This document shows, one piece after another, positions 7,839 to 16,285 of a DNA stretch of 39,618 bases. The notes beneath the pieces are model-generated. The model was not told where the DNA came from. It did no database searches and worked only from the letters and a program-made list of their open reading frames with translations. Made by a program: the position numbers and the translations under genes. Positions within the stretch are counted from its first letter, which is position 1. The number at the start of each line of letters is the position of its first letter. Origin of the DNA: Streptomyces sp. 130 (GTDB lineage: Bacteria > Actinomycetota > Actinomycetes > Streptomycetales > Streptomycetaceae); assembly GCF_007096885.1 (NCBI RefSeq), contig NZ_VJNO01000052.1:1-39618 (forward strand). The letters run 5' to 3'.

Positions 7839-9112
7839 TGGCGATGCAACCCTGGTTCCCCGAAGCGAAGTTGGGCGTCTTCCTCCACTACGGCATCTAC
7901 GCCGTGGACGGGGTGTGGGAGTCCTGGGCGTTCTACACCGGCCAGGTTCCGCACGAGCGGTACATGAAGCAGCTCGACGGGTTCACCGCCTCGCGCTACG
8001 ATCCGGCGGCCTGGGCCGACCTCTTCGCGCGCGCCGGCGCGCGGTACGCGGTGCTCACCGCGCGACACCACGACGGCGTGGCGCTCTGGGACACCGCGCA
8101 AGGCGATCTGAACGTGGTGCGGCACACCCCGGCGGGCCGTGACCTCGTGGCCGGGTACGCGGACGCGCTGCGCGACAGGGGCCTGAAGGTGGGCCTGTAC
8201 TACTCGCACTCCGACTGGAACCACCCGGACTACGCGAGCGCGGTCCACCCGTCGCCCCGGAAGGAGGGGGTGGCGGACAACCCGTTCGCCTCCGCCCGGC
8301 CCGGAGAGGAAGACCCCGAGGCATGGGCGCGCTTCCTGGCCTACCGGGAGGCCCAGGTGGGCGAGCTGGTCGACCGGTTCCGGCCGGACCTGCTGTGGTT
8401 CGACGGCGAGTGGGAGCGCACCGAGGAGCAGTGGCGGATGCGTGAACTGCGCGACCTGGTCCTCGCCAAGAACCCCGAGACCGTATTCAACGCGCGTCTG
8501 CTGGGGCACGGGGACTACGCGACACCCGAGCAGGGGGTGCCGTTGCGGGCACCGGAAGGGCCGTGGGAGCTGTGCCTGACCGTCAACGACTCCTGGGGCT
8601 TCCAGCACGAGGACACCAACCACAAGCCGGTCCGGCTGCTGGTGCGGTACTTCGCGGAGACGATCGGCATGGGCGGCAACCTGCTGCTCGGGGTGGGCCC
8701 GAGGGAGGACGGCGCCATTCCGGCGGAGCAGGCCGCCCGCCTCGAAGGACTCGGCGGCTGGATCGCCAAGCACCGCGAGGCGGTGTACGGGACCGGGGCG
8801 GGGATGCCCGCGGGCCACCACTACGGCCCCAGCACCCTGTCCGCCGACGGCCGCACCCTGTACCTCGTCTGTTTCGACCCGCCCCGCGAGAACGTGGGCG
8901 TGCGCGGACTACGCAACCGCGTCCGTCGCGTGAGTGTGGTGGGCTCGGGCACGGAGCTGGCGCACCGAGTTGTCGGGGGGCACGGCAAGGTGCCGGGCGT
9001 GCTGTGGATCGACGCGCCCGCCGCGGCGGACACCGACGAGTACGCCACTGTGCTCGCCGTCGAACTGGACGGCGAACTCGACCTGTACCGGGGCGCCGGC
9101 CGCACCGTATGA
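7838..9112 (+). CDS. GH29-like glycosidase (alpha-L-fucosidase family)
   Basis: A 424-residue protein opening with LGVFLHYGIYAVDGVWESW, the GH29 signature region, followed by the ARHHDG motif and by LLWFDGEWE. In GH29 the aspartate of the last motif (about Asp189 here) is the nucleophile of retaining alpha-L-fucosidases. A small beta-sandwich-like C-terminal part follows. There is no signal peptide, so it most likely works in the cytoplasm on imported oligosaccharides. The start is ATG 7838, apparently leaderless. It is flanked by strong terminators on both sides and so forms its own transcription unit. The family also contains enzymes acting on other deoxy or galacto sugars, so fucose is likely but not certain. 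Confidence 0.85.
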   Translation: MAMQPWFPEAKLGVFLHYGIYAVDGVWESWAFYTGQVPHERYMKQLDGFTASRYDPAAWADLFARAGARYAVLTARHHDGVALWDTAQGDLNVVRHTPAGRDLVAGYADALRDRGLKVGLYYSHSDWNHPDYASAVHPSPRKEGVADNPFASARPGEEDPEAWARFLAYREAQVGELVDRFRPDLLWFDGEWERTEEQWRMRELRDLVLAKNPETVFNARLLGHGDYATPEQGVPLRAPEGPWELCLTVNDSWGFQHEDTNHKPVRLLVRYFAETIGMGGNLLLGVGPREDGAIPAEQAARLEGLGGWIAKHREAVYGTGAGMPAGHHYGPSTLSADGRTLYLVCFDPPRENVGVRGLRNRVRRVSVVGSGTELAHRVVGGHGKVPGVLWIDAPAAADTDEYATVLAVELDGELDLYRGAGRTV

Positions 9113-9117
9113 GTCAC

Positions 9118-9147
9118 CGGGCACCGCCCCACCGGGGGCGGTGCCCG
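9118..9147 (+). terminator. Perfect 13-bp hairpin terminator after the GH29-like gene
   Basis: CGGGCACCGCCCC (9118-9130) pairs perfectly with GGGGCGGTGCCCG (9135-9147) around the loop ACCG, starting five bases after the stop codon. Confidence 0.85.
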
Positions 9148-9509
9148 ATCCGACGTCACCCCGCCCGCCCCGACGTGGAGAACGTCGACACCAGGCGGGG
9201 CTCGCCTCGAGGGCGGGCCGACCCCGACCCCGCTTCCATGCGGCAGTTCCCCGCCTCTGTCTTTGCCCAGGGCAGCGGCCGGATCGAGGAGTGTGCCGGC
9301 GGGGCGCAGTTGGTCTTCGTCCAGCCCGACGGCTCGCCGTGGGGCGGCCCGCCCCGACCAGCGGATCGCCGCCGCCCCCCCGCCTCGCGGCAGCGCAGCA
9401 CCTTCGGCGCCGACACGTGACCCTGGTCGACGGACAGCCGCCGCGCACGGACCGCTCCCGCCTACTGCCCGACCCGAGGTCCGGCCTGCTCCCGTGCCAC
9501 CATCGGTGG
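9148..9509. other. Intergenic region without a convincing gene
   Basis: About 360 bp between the GH29 terminator and the GntR-type regulator. A 60-codon frame (9238-9420, ATG start) is open but has no ribosome-binding site and an arginine/proline-rich tail, so it is not called as a gene. The promoter of the regulator must lie here, but no clear -10/-35 pair and no copy of the dre-like operator was found. Confidence 0.5.
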
Positions 9510-10280
9510 GTGGACTACCCGAACGAACAGGCACCCGGCGCCCCCGTGCGCTCCGGCATCCCGGAGCACGGCCGCATTCCGAAGTACTACGCGGTCAAGG
9601 CGCGGCTTCTCTCCCTCATCGATGATCTGGGGGAGGGGGACACGCTTCCCACCGAACGCGACCTGGCGCTGCGCCACGAGGTGTCGCGGGAGACGGTCCG
9701 GCAGGCGCTGCGTGAGCTCCTGCTGGAGGGGCGGCTGCGCCGGCAGGGGCGCGGGACCGTGGTGGCGGGGCCCAAGCTGGAACAGCCGCTTGCGCTGGCC
9801 AGTTACACCGAGGGCGTGCGCCGGCAGGGCCGGCGGCCGGGGCGGAATCTCATCGGTCTCGAGCGCTTCCCCTGCCCGGCGGCGCTGGCCGCCGAGATCG
9901 AGGTGGAGACCGGCGAGCCGGTCTGGCACATGGAGCGGGTGCTGCTCGCCGACGACGAGCGGGTGGGGCTGGAGAGCACCTACGTCACGGTCGCCCGGGT
10001 GCCCGCCCTGGACACCGAATTCGATCCGGATTCCTCCTTCTACGCGTACCTGACCGAGAAGCTCTCGTTCTCCTTCGGGGACGCGGACGAGCGGATCGAG
10101 ACCGTGCTGGCGACGCCGCGCGAGGCGCTGCTCATCGGCACCCCGCCCGCACTGCCGATGCTGCTGCTGCACCGCCTGTCGCGGGATACCGAAGGACGTC
10201 CGCTGGAGCGGGTCCGCACCCTCTTCCGGGGTGACCGGTTCTCCTTCCGTACACACCTGGGCCACGCGCGACCGAACTGA
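9510..10280 (+). CDS. GntR-family (DasR/HutC-like) transcriptional regulator
   Basis: A regulator of about 256 residues. Near the N terminus IPKYYAVKARLLSL leads into a winged helix-turn-helix (LPTERDLALRHEVSRETVRQ, then LLLEGRLRRQGRG). The effector-binding UTRA domain follows, including YTEGVRRQGRRPG, ERIETVLATPREALLIGT and ERVRTLFRGDRFSF. The motif order matches DasR, the GlcNAc-responsive regulator of Streptomyces. The start is uncertain: GTG 9510 gives a 29-residue lead before the conserved part, and GTG 9546 is an alternative. It lies directly upstream of an aminophosphonate-type operon whose promoter carries a dre-like operator, so it probably represses that operon, with a phosphonate or amino-sugar phosphate as inducer (inference). 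Confidence 0.85.
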   Translation: MDYPNEQAPGAPVRSGIPEHGRIPKYYAVKARLLSLIDDLGEGDTLPTERDLALRHEVSRETVRQALRELLLEGRLRRQGRGTVVAGPKLEQPLALASYTEGVRRQGRRPGRNLIGLERFPCPAALAAEIEVETGEPVWHMERVLLADDERVGLESTYVTVARVPALDTEFDPDSSFYAYLTEKLSFSFGDADERIETVLATPREALLIGTPPALPMLLLHRLSRDTEGRPLERVRTLFRGDRFSFRTHLGHARPN

Positions 10281-10320
10281 CCGGCCGGATGGGAGCCGAT
10301 GCACCGTTCCTCCCGATCTT

Positions 10321-10351
10321 TTGGTCACGAGAACATAACGGGTCTAGTCCA
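10321..10351 (+). promoter_or_regulatory. Promoter with dre-like operator ahead of the phosphonate operon
   Basis: A -35-like TTGGTC (10321-10326) is followed after 18 bp by TAGTCC (10345-10350). Over the -10 lies GGGTCTAGTCC (10340-10350), flanked 5' by AAC and 3' by A. Its core agrees with the DasR-responsive element pattern (GGTCTA-GACC-like halves). The same nine bases AACGGGTCT recur at 16209-16217 in front of the phosphodiesterase gene. Binding by the adjacent GntR protein is inferred. Confidence 0.65.
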
Positions 10352-10426
10352 GACTTGCGGGTCCGTTCACCGTCGCGTCGCTCCGCAGACCGAAAAGAGT
10401 CACCGGACCCGAGGAGTGTTGCCGCC

Positions 10427-11551
10427 GTGAAGGTCATCGTCGTAGGAGCCGGCGTGGTGGGAACCATGCACGCCTGGCACGCAGTGAACCGCGGCCACGA
10501 GGTCGTACAGATCGAGCGCGAAAGTGAGGCGCGAGGGGCATCGCTCCGCAACTTCGGACAGATATGGGTCAGTGGCCGGGCCGGTGGCGAGGAGCTGGAC
10601 ACGGCGCTGCGGGCCCGCGAACTGTGGGAGGGCATCGGCGCCGAAGTGCCCGGCCTGGGCTTCCGCCCCTGCGGCTCGCTCACCCCGCTGCGCACCGAGC
10701 TGGAGGCCGCCGTCGCCGAGGAGGCCGTCGACCGGGACGACGCCGCCGCCCGCGGCTACAAGCTGGTCACCGCCGACGAGGCCCGCGCGATCAACCCCGC
10801 CCTGCGCGGCACGTTCACCTCCGCCCTGTGGTGTGAACGGGACGCGGCCGTCGAGCCGCGAACCGCGCAACTCGCCCTGAAGAAAACACTGTTGGCGACC
10901 GGCCGGTACGCCTTCCTCGGCGGCCGCGAGGTCCGCGAGGTGGTCGGTGCCGCATCGGTGCGCGACGACCACGGTGACGTCCACACCGCTGACGCCGTGA
11001 TCCTGGCGACCGGCGCCTGGCTCGGCGGCCTCGTCCGTGAACTGGCGGGACCCGATCTGCCGGTGCGGCGCGTCCGTCTCCAGATGATGCAGACCGACCC
11101 GCTCGGCGAGGCGCTCACCACCTCGGTCGCGGACGCCGACAGCTTCCGCTACTACCCCGCGTACGGCGGCCCCGCGCTCGACGCCCTCAACGACGGCCAG
11201 GCGCAGACCCCGACCGCGTCCGCACACCGGATGCAGCTGCTGATGGTGCAGCGCCTGGACGGCGGACTGACCATCGGGGACACCCACGAATACGAGCACC
11301 CCTTCTCGTTCGACACCGTCGAGGAGCCGTACGAACACCTCGCCGGCGTCGCCGAATCCTTCCTCGGCCGCCCGCTGCCGCGTATCCGGCGCCGCTGGGC
11401 CGGGGTCTACGCCCAGTGCACCGACACCAGCCGCGTCGTCCACCGTCAGCAGGTGGGCGACGGGGTCTGGCTCGTCACCGGGCCCGGGGGACGAGGCATG
11501 ACCTGCTCCCCGGCCATCGCCGAACAGACCGCCGACGAACTGGGCTGGTGA
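10427..11551 (+). CDS. FAD-dependent aminophosphonate oxidase (TIGR03364-like)
   Basis: A 374-residue DAO-type flavoprotein. The N-terminal Rossmann motif is VVGAGVVG (Gly7, Gly9, Gly12), followed by GASLRNFGQIWVSGR, a hallmark of the TIGR03364 clade. That clade is found next to phosphonatase-like hydrolases and phosphonate transporters. Its proposed role is oxidative removal of the amino group of an aminophosphonate (for example an N-methylated or hydroxylated 2-aminoethylphosphonate), giving a phosphono-aldehyde. The start is GTG 10427 with GAGGAG ten bases upstream. The stop overlaps the region of the next start. It is the first gene of a six-gene operon under the dre-like promoter. Substrate specificity is inferred from family and context. 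Confidence 0.85.
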   Translation: MKVIVVGAGVVGTMHAWHAVNRGHEVVQIERESEARGASLRNFGQIWVSGRAGGEELDTALRARELWEGIGAEVPGLGFRPCGSLTPLRTELEAAVAEEAVDRDDAAARGYKLVTADEARAINPALRGTFTSALWCERDAAVEPRTAQLALKKTLLATGRYAFLGGREVREVVGAASVRDDHGDVHTADAVILATGAWLGGLVRELAGPDLPVRRVRLQMMQTDPLGEALTTSVADADSFRYYPAYGGPALDALNDGQAQTPTASAHRMQLLMVQRLDGGLTIGDTHEYEHPFSFDTVEEPYEHLAGVAESFLGRPLPRIRRRWAGVYAQCTDTSRVVHRQQVGDGVWLVTGPGGRGMTCSPAIAEQTADELGW

Positions 11552-11553
11552 AC

Positions 11554-12255
11554 ATGACCACGCGTGACAACTCCTACCGACTCGTCGTCCTCGACATGGC
11601 GGGTACCACGGTCGCCGACGGCGGCCTGGTCGAGCGGGCGTTCTCCGTCGCCGCCGGACACCTCGGTGTCGAGGCCGGCTCCGCCGACCACGCCGAGAAG
11701 CTCGACTACGTCCGCGCCACCATGGGCGAGTCCAAGATCTCCGTCTTCCGGCACCTCTTCGGGGACGAGGACAAGGCACAGCGCGCCAACGCCGCCTTCG
11801 AGAAGGCATACGGCGAACTCGTCGACGGCGGCGCGATCTCGGCGGTCCCCGGCGCCCGCGAGGCCGTCGAGGAACTGCGCGCCGCCGGCCGCACCGTCGT
11901 CCTGTCCACCGGCTTCGCCCGCGTCACCCAGGACGCCATCCTCGCCGCCCTGGGCTGGCAGGACCTGGTCACGCTGACGCTCTGCCCGGCGGACGCGGGC
12001 GGCCGGGGCCGGCCCTACCCGGACATGGCGCTCGCCGCGCTGCTGCGCACCGGCGCCGTGGACGACGTACGGCGGATCGCGGTCGCCGGGGACACCTCGT
12101 ACGACATGCTCAGCGGGGTGCGCGCCGGTGCCGGTATCGTCGCCGGCGTCCTCACCGGCGCCCACGACCGGGACCAGCTGCTCCGGCACGGGGCCACCCA
12201 CGTCCTCGGGTCCGTCGCCGAGCTGCCCGGAGTGATCGCGAGGGCCGAGGCATGA
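11554..12255 (+). CDS. Phosphonatase-like HAD hydrolase (TIGR03351-like)
   Basis: A 233-residue HAD-superfamily enzyme. Motif I is LDMAGTT with nucleophile Asp14, motif IV is GDTSYDM, and the cap contains MGESK with Lys61. In phosphonoacetaldehyde hydrolase (PhnX) a cap lysine after Met-Gly forms a Schiff base with the aldehyde, so Lys61 supports C-P bond cleavage rather than simple phosphatase action. The ATG at 11554 was chosen; GTG 11548, which overlaps the previous stop, is possible. The last four bases overlap the next gene (ATGA). The product of the upstream oxidase would be its substrate, releasing inorganic phosphate. Confidence 0.85.
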   Translation: MTTRDNSYRLVVLDMAGTTVADGGLVERAFSVAAGHLGVEAGSADHAEKLDYVRATMGESKISVFRHLFGDEDKAQRANAAFEKAYGELVDGGAISAVPGAREAVEELRAAGRTVVLSTGFARVTQDAILAALGWQDLVTLTLCPADAGGRGRPYPDMALAALLRTGAVDDVRRIAVAGDTSYDMLSGVRAGAGIVAGVLTGAHDRDQLLRHGATHVLGSVAELPGVIARAEA

Positions 12256-13337
12256 CGGCCGGGGCGGTCGGGACGGGGGTCCGGTTCGACCAGGTCACCG
12301 TCGCCTACGACGGCAACGTGGTCCTCGACCGGCTGGACCTCACCGTCGAGCCCGGCGAGGTCATGGCCCTGCTCGGCCCGTCCGGGTCGGGCAAGACCAC
12401 CGCGCTGCGCGCCGTCGCAGGATTCGTGCGCCCCGTCTCCGGGCGGGTCCGCCTCGGTGACCGTGACGTCACCGATGTGCCCCCGCACAAGAGGGGCATC
12501 GGCATGGTCGTCCAGCAGTACGCGCTCTTCCCGCACATGCGGGTCGAGGACAACGTCGCCTTCGGTCTCAGGACGCGCAGGATACCCCGGGCCGACATAC
12601 CCGCGCGGGTCGGCGAGGCGCTGGGGATGACCGGCATGAGCGCCTACGCGAAGCGCTACCCCCGGGAGCTCTCGGGCGGCCAGCAGCAGCGGGTCGCCAT
12701 CGCCCGCGCCCTCGCCATCCGGCCGTCGGTGCTGCTCCTGGACGAACCGCTGTCCGCCCTGGACGCGCAGCTGCGCTCCGGCATGCTGGCCGAACTCGCC
12801 AGGCTGCACAGGGAACTCCCGGAGGTGTCGATCCTCTACGTCACCCACGACCAGATCGAGGCGCTGACGCTGGCGGACCGGATCGCGGTCATGGACAGGG
12901 CCAGACTCCAGGACTGCGGCACCCCCCAGGAGCTGTACCGGCGCCCGCGCACCGAGTTCACCGCGTCCTTCGTCGGCGGCGCCAACCTCCTGCCGGTGCG
13001 CGTCGGCCCGGGGGCGGACACCGTCGACTTCGCCGGACAGGCGCTCTCCACCACCACCGGCGACACCCGCTCCGGGGAGGACGCCACACTCTGCGTACGA
13101 CCGCATCGGGTCGGGCTCGGAATCGGTCCCAACGCCCTGACCGGCACCGTCGTCGAGGTCCAGTGGCGCGGGGACACCCACCGTCTCCGCGTCGATGTCT
13201 CGGGGCACCGCCTCACGGCCGACGTGCGCGAACTGCGCGAGACGCCGGCGCCCGGCGACCGGCTCACCGTCCACTTCGCCGCCGAGGACGCCGTGCTGCT
13301 CCCGGCGACCGGGCCGTCCGGAGGGTCCGATGTCTAG
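12252..13337 (+). CDS. ABC transporter ATPase, 2-aminoethylphosphonate type
   Basis: A 361-residue importer ATPase with Walker A GPSGSGKT (42-49), Q-loop VVQQYALFPH, signature LSGGQQQR (140-147), Walker B LLLDEP (161-166), switch His199 and a C-terminal TOBE-type domain of about 120 residues. It is of the PotA/FbpC/PhnT type. It is coupled to both neighbours (ATGA overlap upstream, 8-bp overlap downstream). With the two permeases and the lipoprotein it forms a complete importer, and the flanking oxidase and hydrolase indicate an aminophosphonate substrate. Confidence 0.9.
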   Translation: MTAGAVGTGVRFDQVTVAYDGNVVLDRLDLTVEPGEVMALLGPSGSGKTTALRAVAGFVRPVSGRVRLGDRDVTDVPPHKRGIGMVVQQYALFPHMRVEDNVAFGLRTRRIPRADIPARVGEALGMTGMSAYAKRYPRELSGGQQQRVAIARALAIRPSVLLLDEPLSALDAQLRSGMLAELARLHRELPEVSILYVTHDQIEALTLADRIAVMDRARLQDCGTPQELYRRPRTEFTASFVGGANLLPVRVGPGADTVDFAGQALSTTTGDTRSGEDATLCVRPHRVGLGIGPNALTGTVVEVQWRGDTHRLRVDVSGHRLTADVRELRETPAPGDRLTVHFAAEDAVLLPATGPSGGSDV

Positions 13338-14238
13338 CGCCTCGGCCACCCCCGCCACGGTGCCGGCCGGCCCCCGGCCCGCGCTGCCCGCCACCGGGCC
13401 GGGGCCGCGTGCGCCGCGTCGCGCGCCGGCGTTCCTCTGGGCGCTGCCCCCGGTCGTCGCGCTGGCGCTGGTCTTCCTGTATCCGCTGTTCCTCGTCGTC
13501 CGGCAGTCCGTCAGCCCGGACGGGGGCGGCCTCTCGTTCGCCCCGTACGCCGAGGTCTTCGGCTCCGCGTCCTTCCGCTCGGCGCTCGTCACCACGATCT
13601 GGCTCTCGGCGGGTTCCGCCACCGGCTGCCTCGTCCTCGGCTTCGTCCTGGCACTGGTGATCGCCTTCGTCCCGTTCCCCGGCGGCGGCTTCGTCGCCAG
13701 GTTCATCGACGTCTTCCTCTCGTTCCCGTCCTTCCTCATCACCCTGGCCCTGCTCTTCGTCTACGGGAACGCCGGCCTGGCGAACGGCGCCTGGACCGAC
13801 GTCACGGGGGCCTCCGAAGGCCCGTTCCACTTCCTGGGCACGCCCTGGGGGGTGCTGCTCGCCGAGGTCACCTACTTCACCCCGTTCGTGATGCGCCCGC
13901 TGCTGGCCGCCTTCTCGCAGCTGGACACCGCGCAGATCGAGGTCGCCTCCTCACTCGGTGCCGGGCCGTTCCGCATCGTGCGCCGGGTGATCCTTCCCGA
14001 GGCCCTCCCGGCCCTCGCGGCGGGCGGCAGCCTCGTCCTGGTGATGTGTCTCAACGAGTTCGGCATCGTGCTGTTCACCGGGGCCAAGGGTGTCACCACC
14101 CTCCCGATGCTCGTGTACAGCGAGGCGATCCTGGAGTCCGACTACCCGGCCGCCTGCGTCGTCGCCGTCGTCAACATCGCGATCTCCGTGGGCCTGTACG
14201 TCCTGTACCGGGTGGTGAGCCGACGTGCTGGTGCATAG
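13330..14238 (+). CDS. ABC transporter permease, phosphonate importer subunit 1
   Basis: A 302-residue permease. A proline/alanine-rich cytoplasmic head of ~35 residues precedes the first membrane helix (FLWALPPVVALALVFLYPLF). About six helices follow, with the EAA-like loop TAQIEVASSLGAGPFRIV. It resembles PotB/PhnU-type permeases. The ATG at 13330 overlaps the ATPase gene, and the 3' end overlaps the next permease by 14 bp. Confidence 0.88.
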   Translation: MSSASATPATVPAGPRPALPATGPGPRAPRRAPAFLWALPPVVALALVFLYPLFLVVRQSVSPDGGGLSFAPYAEVFGSASFRSALVTTIWLSAGSATGCLVLGFVLALVIAFVPFPGGGFVARFIDVFLSFPSFLITLALLFVYGNAGLANGAWTDVTGASEGPFHFLGTPWGVLLAEVTYFTPFVMRPLLAAFSQLDTAQIEVASSLGAGPFRIVRRVILPEALPALAAGGSLVLVMCLNEFGIVLFTGAKGVTTLPMLVYSEAILESDYPAACVVAVVNIAISVGLYVLYRVVSRRAGA

Positions 14239-15022
14239 CAGGGCCGCCCGGTGGGCGATCCGCCTCGTCTTCTTCCTGCTCTTCCTGCCGCTCTTCGCGG
14301 TACCGCTGCTGGTGATCCTGGCAGCGTCGTTCGCCACCAACTGGTCCGGCGCCCTTCCCTCCGGTCCCACGGTGGCGCATTACGCCGCCGCCACCAGCGG
14401 GGATTCGCTGCGGGCGCTGACCACCAGTCTTCTCACCGCCCTAGCCGCCGGCCTGCTGGCCCTGCTCGTCGGCGCCTGGGCCGCCATCGCCGGCGCCTCG
14501 CTCGGCAGACGTGGCAAGCGGTTCATGGACGCCCTGTTCGTGCTGCCGGTCGCCGTGCCGTCCGTGGTCGTGGGCCTGTCCGTCCTCGTCGCCTTCAGCC
14601 GGCCGCCGCTGCTGTTGAACGGGACGCCGTGGATCGTCATCCTGGCGCACACCGTGCTCGTCACGGCGTTCGCACACCAGTCGGTCTCGGCGGCCCTCGT
14701 GCGGCTCGACCCCGGGTACGTACAAGCGGCGGCGAGTCTCGGCGCAGGGCCCGCGTACACGCTCTGGCGGATCAGGCTGCCGCTCCTGCTGCCGTCGCTC
14801 ACGGCTGCGGCGGGGCTCTGCTTCGCCCTGTCCATGGGGGAGCTGAGCGCCACCATGATGCTCTACCCGCCGGACTGGACACCGCTGCCGGTCCAGGTCT
14901 TCGCCGCCACCGACCGCGGCTCGCTCTTCACCGGCGCCGCCGTCGCCACGGTCCTGATGGCCTCGACGCTCCTCGTGCTGCTCGGCGTCTCCCGTATCCG
15001 GACCAGGGCCTCCTACCGCTGA
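14225..15022 (+). CDS. ABC transporter permease, phosphonate importer subunit 2
   Basis: A 265-residue permease with six hydrophobic segments and the loop DPGYVQAAASLGAGPAYTLW. It is the PotC/PhnV-type partner of the preceding permease. The start is GTG 14225, inside the end of the upstream gene, so translation is coupled. Seventy-one bases separate it from the binding protein. Confidence 0.88.
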   Translation: MLVHSRAARWAIRLVFFLLFLPLFAVPLLVILAASFATNWSGALPSGPTVAHYAAATSGDSLRALTTSLLTALAAGLLALLVGAWAAIAGASLGRRGKRFMDALFVLPVAVPSVVVGLSVLVAFSRPPLLLNGTPWIVILAHTVLVTAFAHQSVSAALVRLDPGYVQAAASLGAGPAYTLWRIRLPLLLPSLTAAAGLCFALSMGELSATMMLYPPDWTPLPVQVFAATDRGSLFTGAAVATVLMASTLLVLLGVSRIRTRASYR

Positions 15023-15093
15023 TCCACGCAGCCGGCCCCCGATGAGCCCCGTGGCACCACACCCCGTTCCCACCCACCAGGAGTCACCCAACC

Positions 15094-16149
15094 ATGCGCA
15101 ACCACTTCATGCCCCTCGCCGCCGTCACCGGCTGCCTCGCCCTCGCCGCCTCGCTCTCCGGCTGTGGCTCCTCCTCCGCGTCGGACCAGAAGACCGTGAC
15201 CGTCTACAGCGCGGACGGCCTGAAGGGCGAGAACAACGACGGCTGGTACGACAAGGTCTTCGCCGACTTCGAGAAGAAGACCGGCATCGAGGTGAAGTAC
15301 GTCGAGGGCGGATCGGGCGAGATGGTCCAGCGCGCCCAGCGCGAGCGGACCAACACCCAGGCCGACGTCCTCGTCACGCTCCCTCCCTTCATCCAGCAGG
15401 CCGGCGCCAAGGGGCTGCTGGCCAAGTACGCACCCGCCGGCTCCGACCGGGTCGACGGCGCGGACAAGGCCCAGGACTCCACCTGGACCTCGGTCGTCAA
15501 CAACTACTTCGGCTTCATCTACAACAAGAAGGAGCTGAAGACCGCACCGAGGACCTGGGAGGACCTGCTGGACTCCTCGTACAAGGAGAAGGTGCAGTAC
15601 TCCACCCCGGGTGTGGCCGGTGACGGCACGGCCGTGCTCATCAAGGCGATGCACGACTTCGGGGGCGAGAAGCCGGCGATGGCGTATCTGAAGAAGCTCC
15701 AGGCCAACAACGTCGGCCCCTCGGCCTCCACCGGCAAGCTCGCCCCCAAGGTGGACAAGGGAGAACTGCTCGCCGCCAACGGTGACGTACAGATGAACTA
15801 CGCCCAGTCCAAGGACATGCCGAACCTCGGCATCTGGTTCCCGGCGAAGGGCGACGGCCGGCCGACCACGTTCGCCCTCCCGTACGCCGCCGGTCTCGTC
15901 GCCAAGGCGCCGCACACGGAGAACGGCAAGAAGCTGCTCGACTTCATGCTCTCCGAGGAGGCGCAGAAGGACGTCAGCGCCATCGGCGGCGGCTTCTCGC
16001 CCCGTACGGATGTCAATGCCTCCGACGCCAACGCCAAGGCCCTCGCGCAGCTGATGCGGGGCGTCGAGGTCTTCGAGCCCGACTGGTCGGACATCGGCAC
16101 CGGACTCGACTCCTACGTGGACGCCTGGAAATCGGCAACCGGCAGCTGA
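15094..16149 (+). CDS. 2-aminoethylphosphonate-type binding lipoprotein (PhnS-like)
   Basis: A 351-residue lipoprotein with lipobox LSGC (Cys24). The mature part contains TVTVYSADGLKGENND, VKYVEGGSGEMVQRAQRE and ADVLVTLPPFIQQA, a pattern characteristic of the putative 2-aminoethylphosphonate-binding family (TIGR03261-like). It is the last gene of the phosphonate operon. AGGAG lies upstream of the ATG. The ligand is probably 2-aminoethylphosphonate or a substituted relative; the exact ligand is inferred. Confidence 0.88.
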   Translation: MRNHFMPLAAVTGCLALAASLSGCGSSSASDQKTVTVYSADGLKGENNDGWYDKVFADFEKKTGIEVKYVEGGSGEMVQRAQRERTNTQADVLVTLPPFIQQAGAKGLLAKYAPAGSDRVDGADKAQDSTWTSVVNNYFGFIYNKKELKTAPRTWEDLLDSSYKEKVQYSTPGVAGDGTAVLIKAMHDFGGEKPAMAYLKKLQANNVGPSASTGKLAPKVDKGELLAANGDVQMNYAQSKDMPNLGIWFPAKGDGRPTTFALPYAAGLVAKAPHTENGKKLLDFMLSEEAQKDVSAIGGGFSPRTDVNASDANAKALAQLMRGVEVFEPDWSDIGTGLDSYVDAWKSATGS

Positions 16150-16183
16150 GCGCCGGGAGTCGTCTCACCGCAGAGGTATGGAC

Positions 16184-16222
16184 CCGCGACAAGTTGTCGC
16201 GGAAGGACAACGGGTCTGGACC
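16184..16222 (+). promoter_or_regulatory. Palindrome plus second dre-like operator before the phosphodiesterase gene
   Basis: A perfect 19-base palindrome (CCGCGACAA, G, TTGTCGCGG) spans 16184-16202, and its right arm supplies a -35-like TTGTCG (16194-16199). Eighteen bases from that TTG, at 16212, begins GGGTCTGGACC (16212-16222), whose core GGTC-TG-GACC is a perfect dyad. With the preceding AAC it repeats nine bases of the 10337-10350 operator, and the distance from the -35 is nearly the same as in the first promoter. This implies common control of both transcripts. Confidence 0.65.
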
Positions 16223-16285
16223 TGTATCGGTGTCATGGCACCGGCACGGGTCCGCACCCCCCCACGTGATCACGGAGGCTCTTCC

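Noticed and set aside
9238..9420. A 60-codon small gene between the GH29 and GntR genes
   Set aside because: No ribosome-binding site, a biased Arg/Pro tail and no recognisable family.
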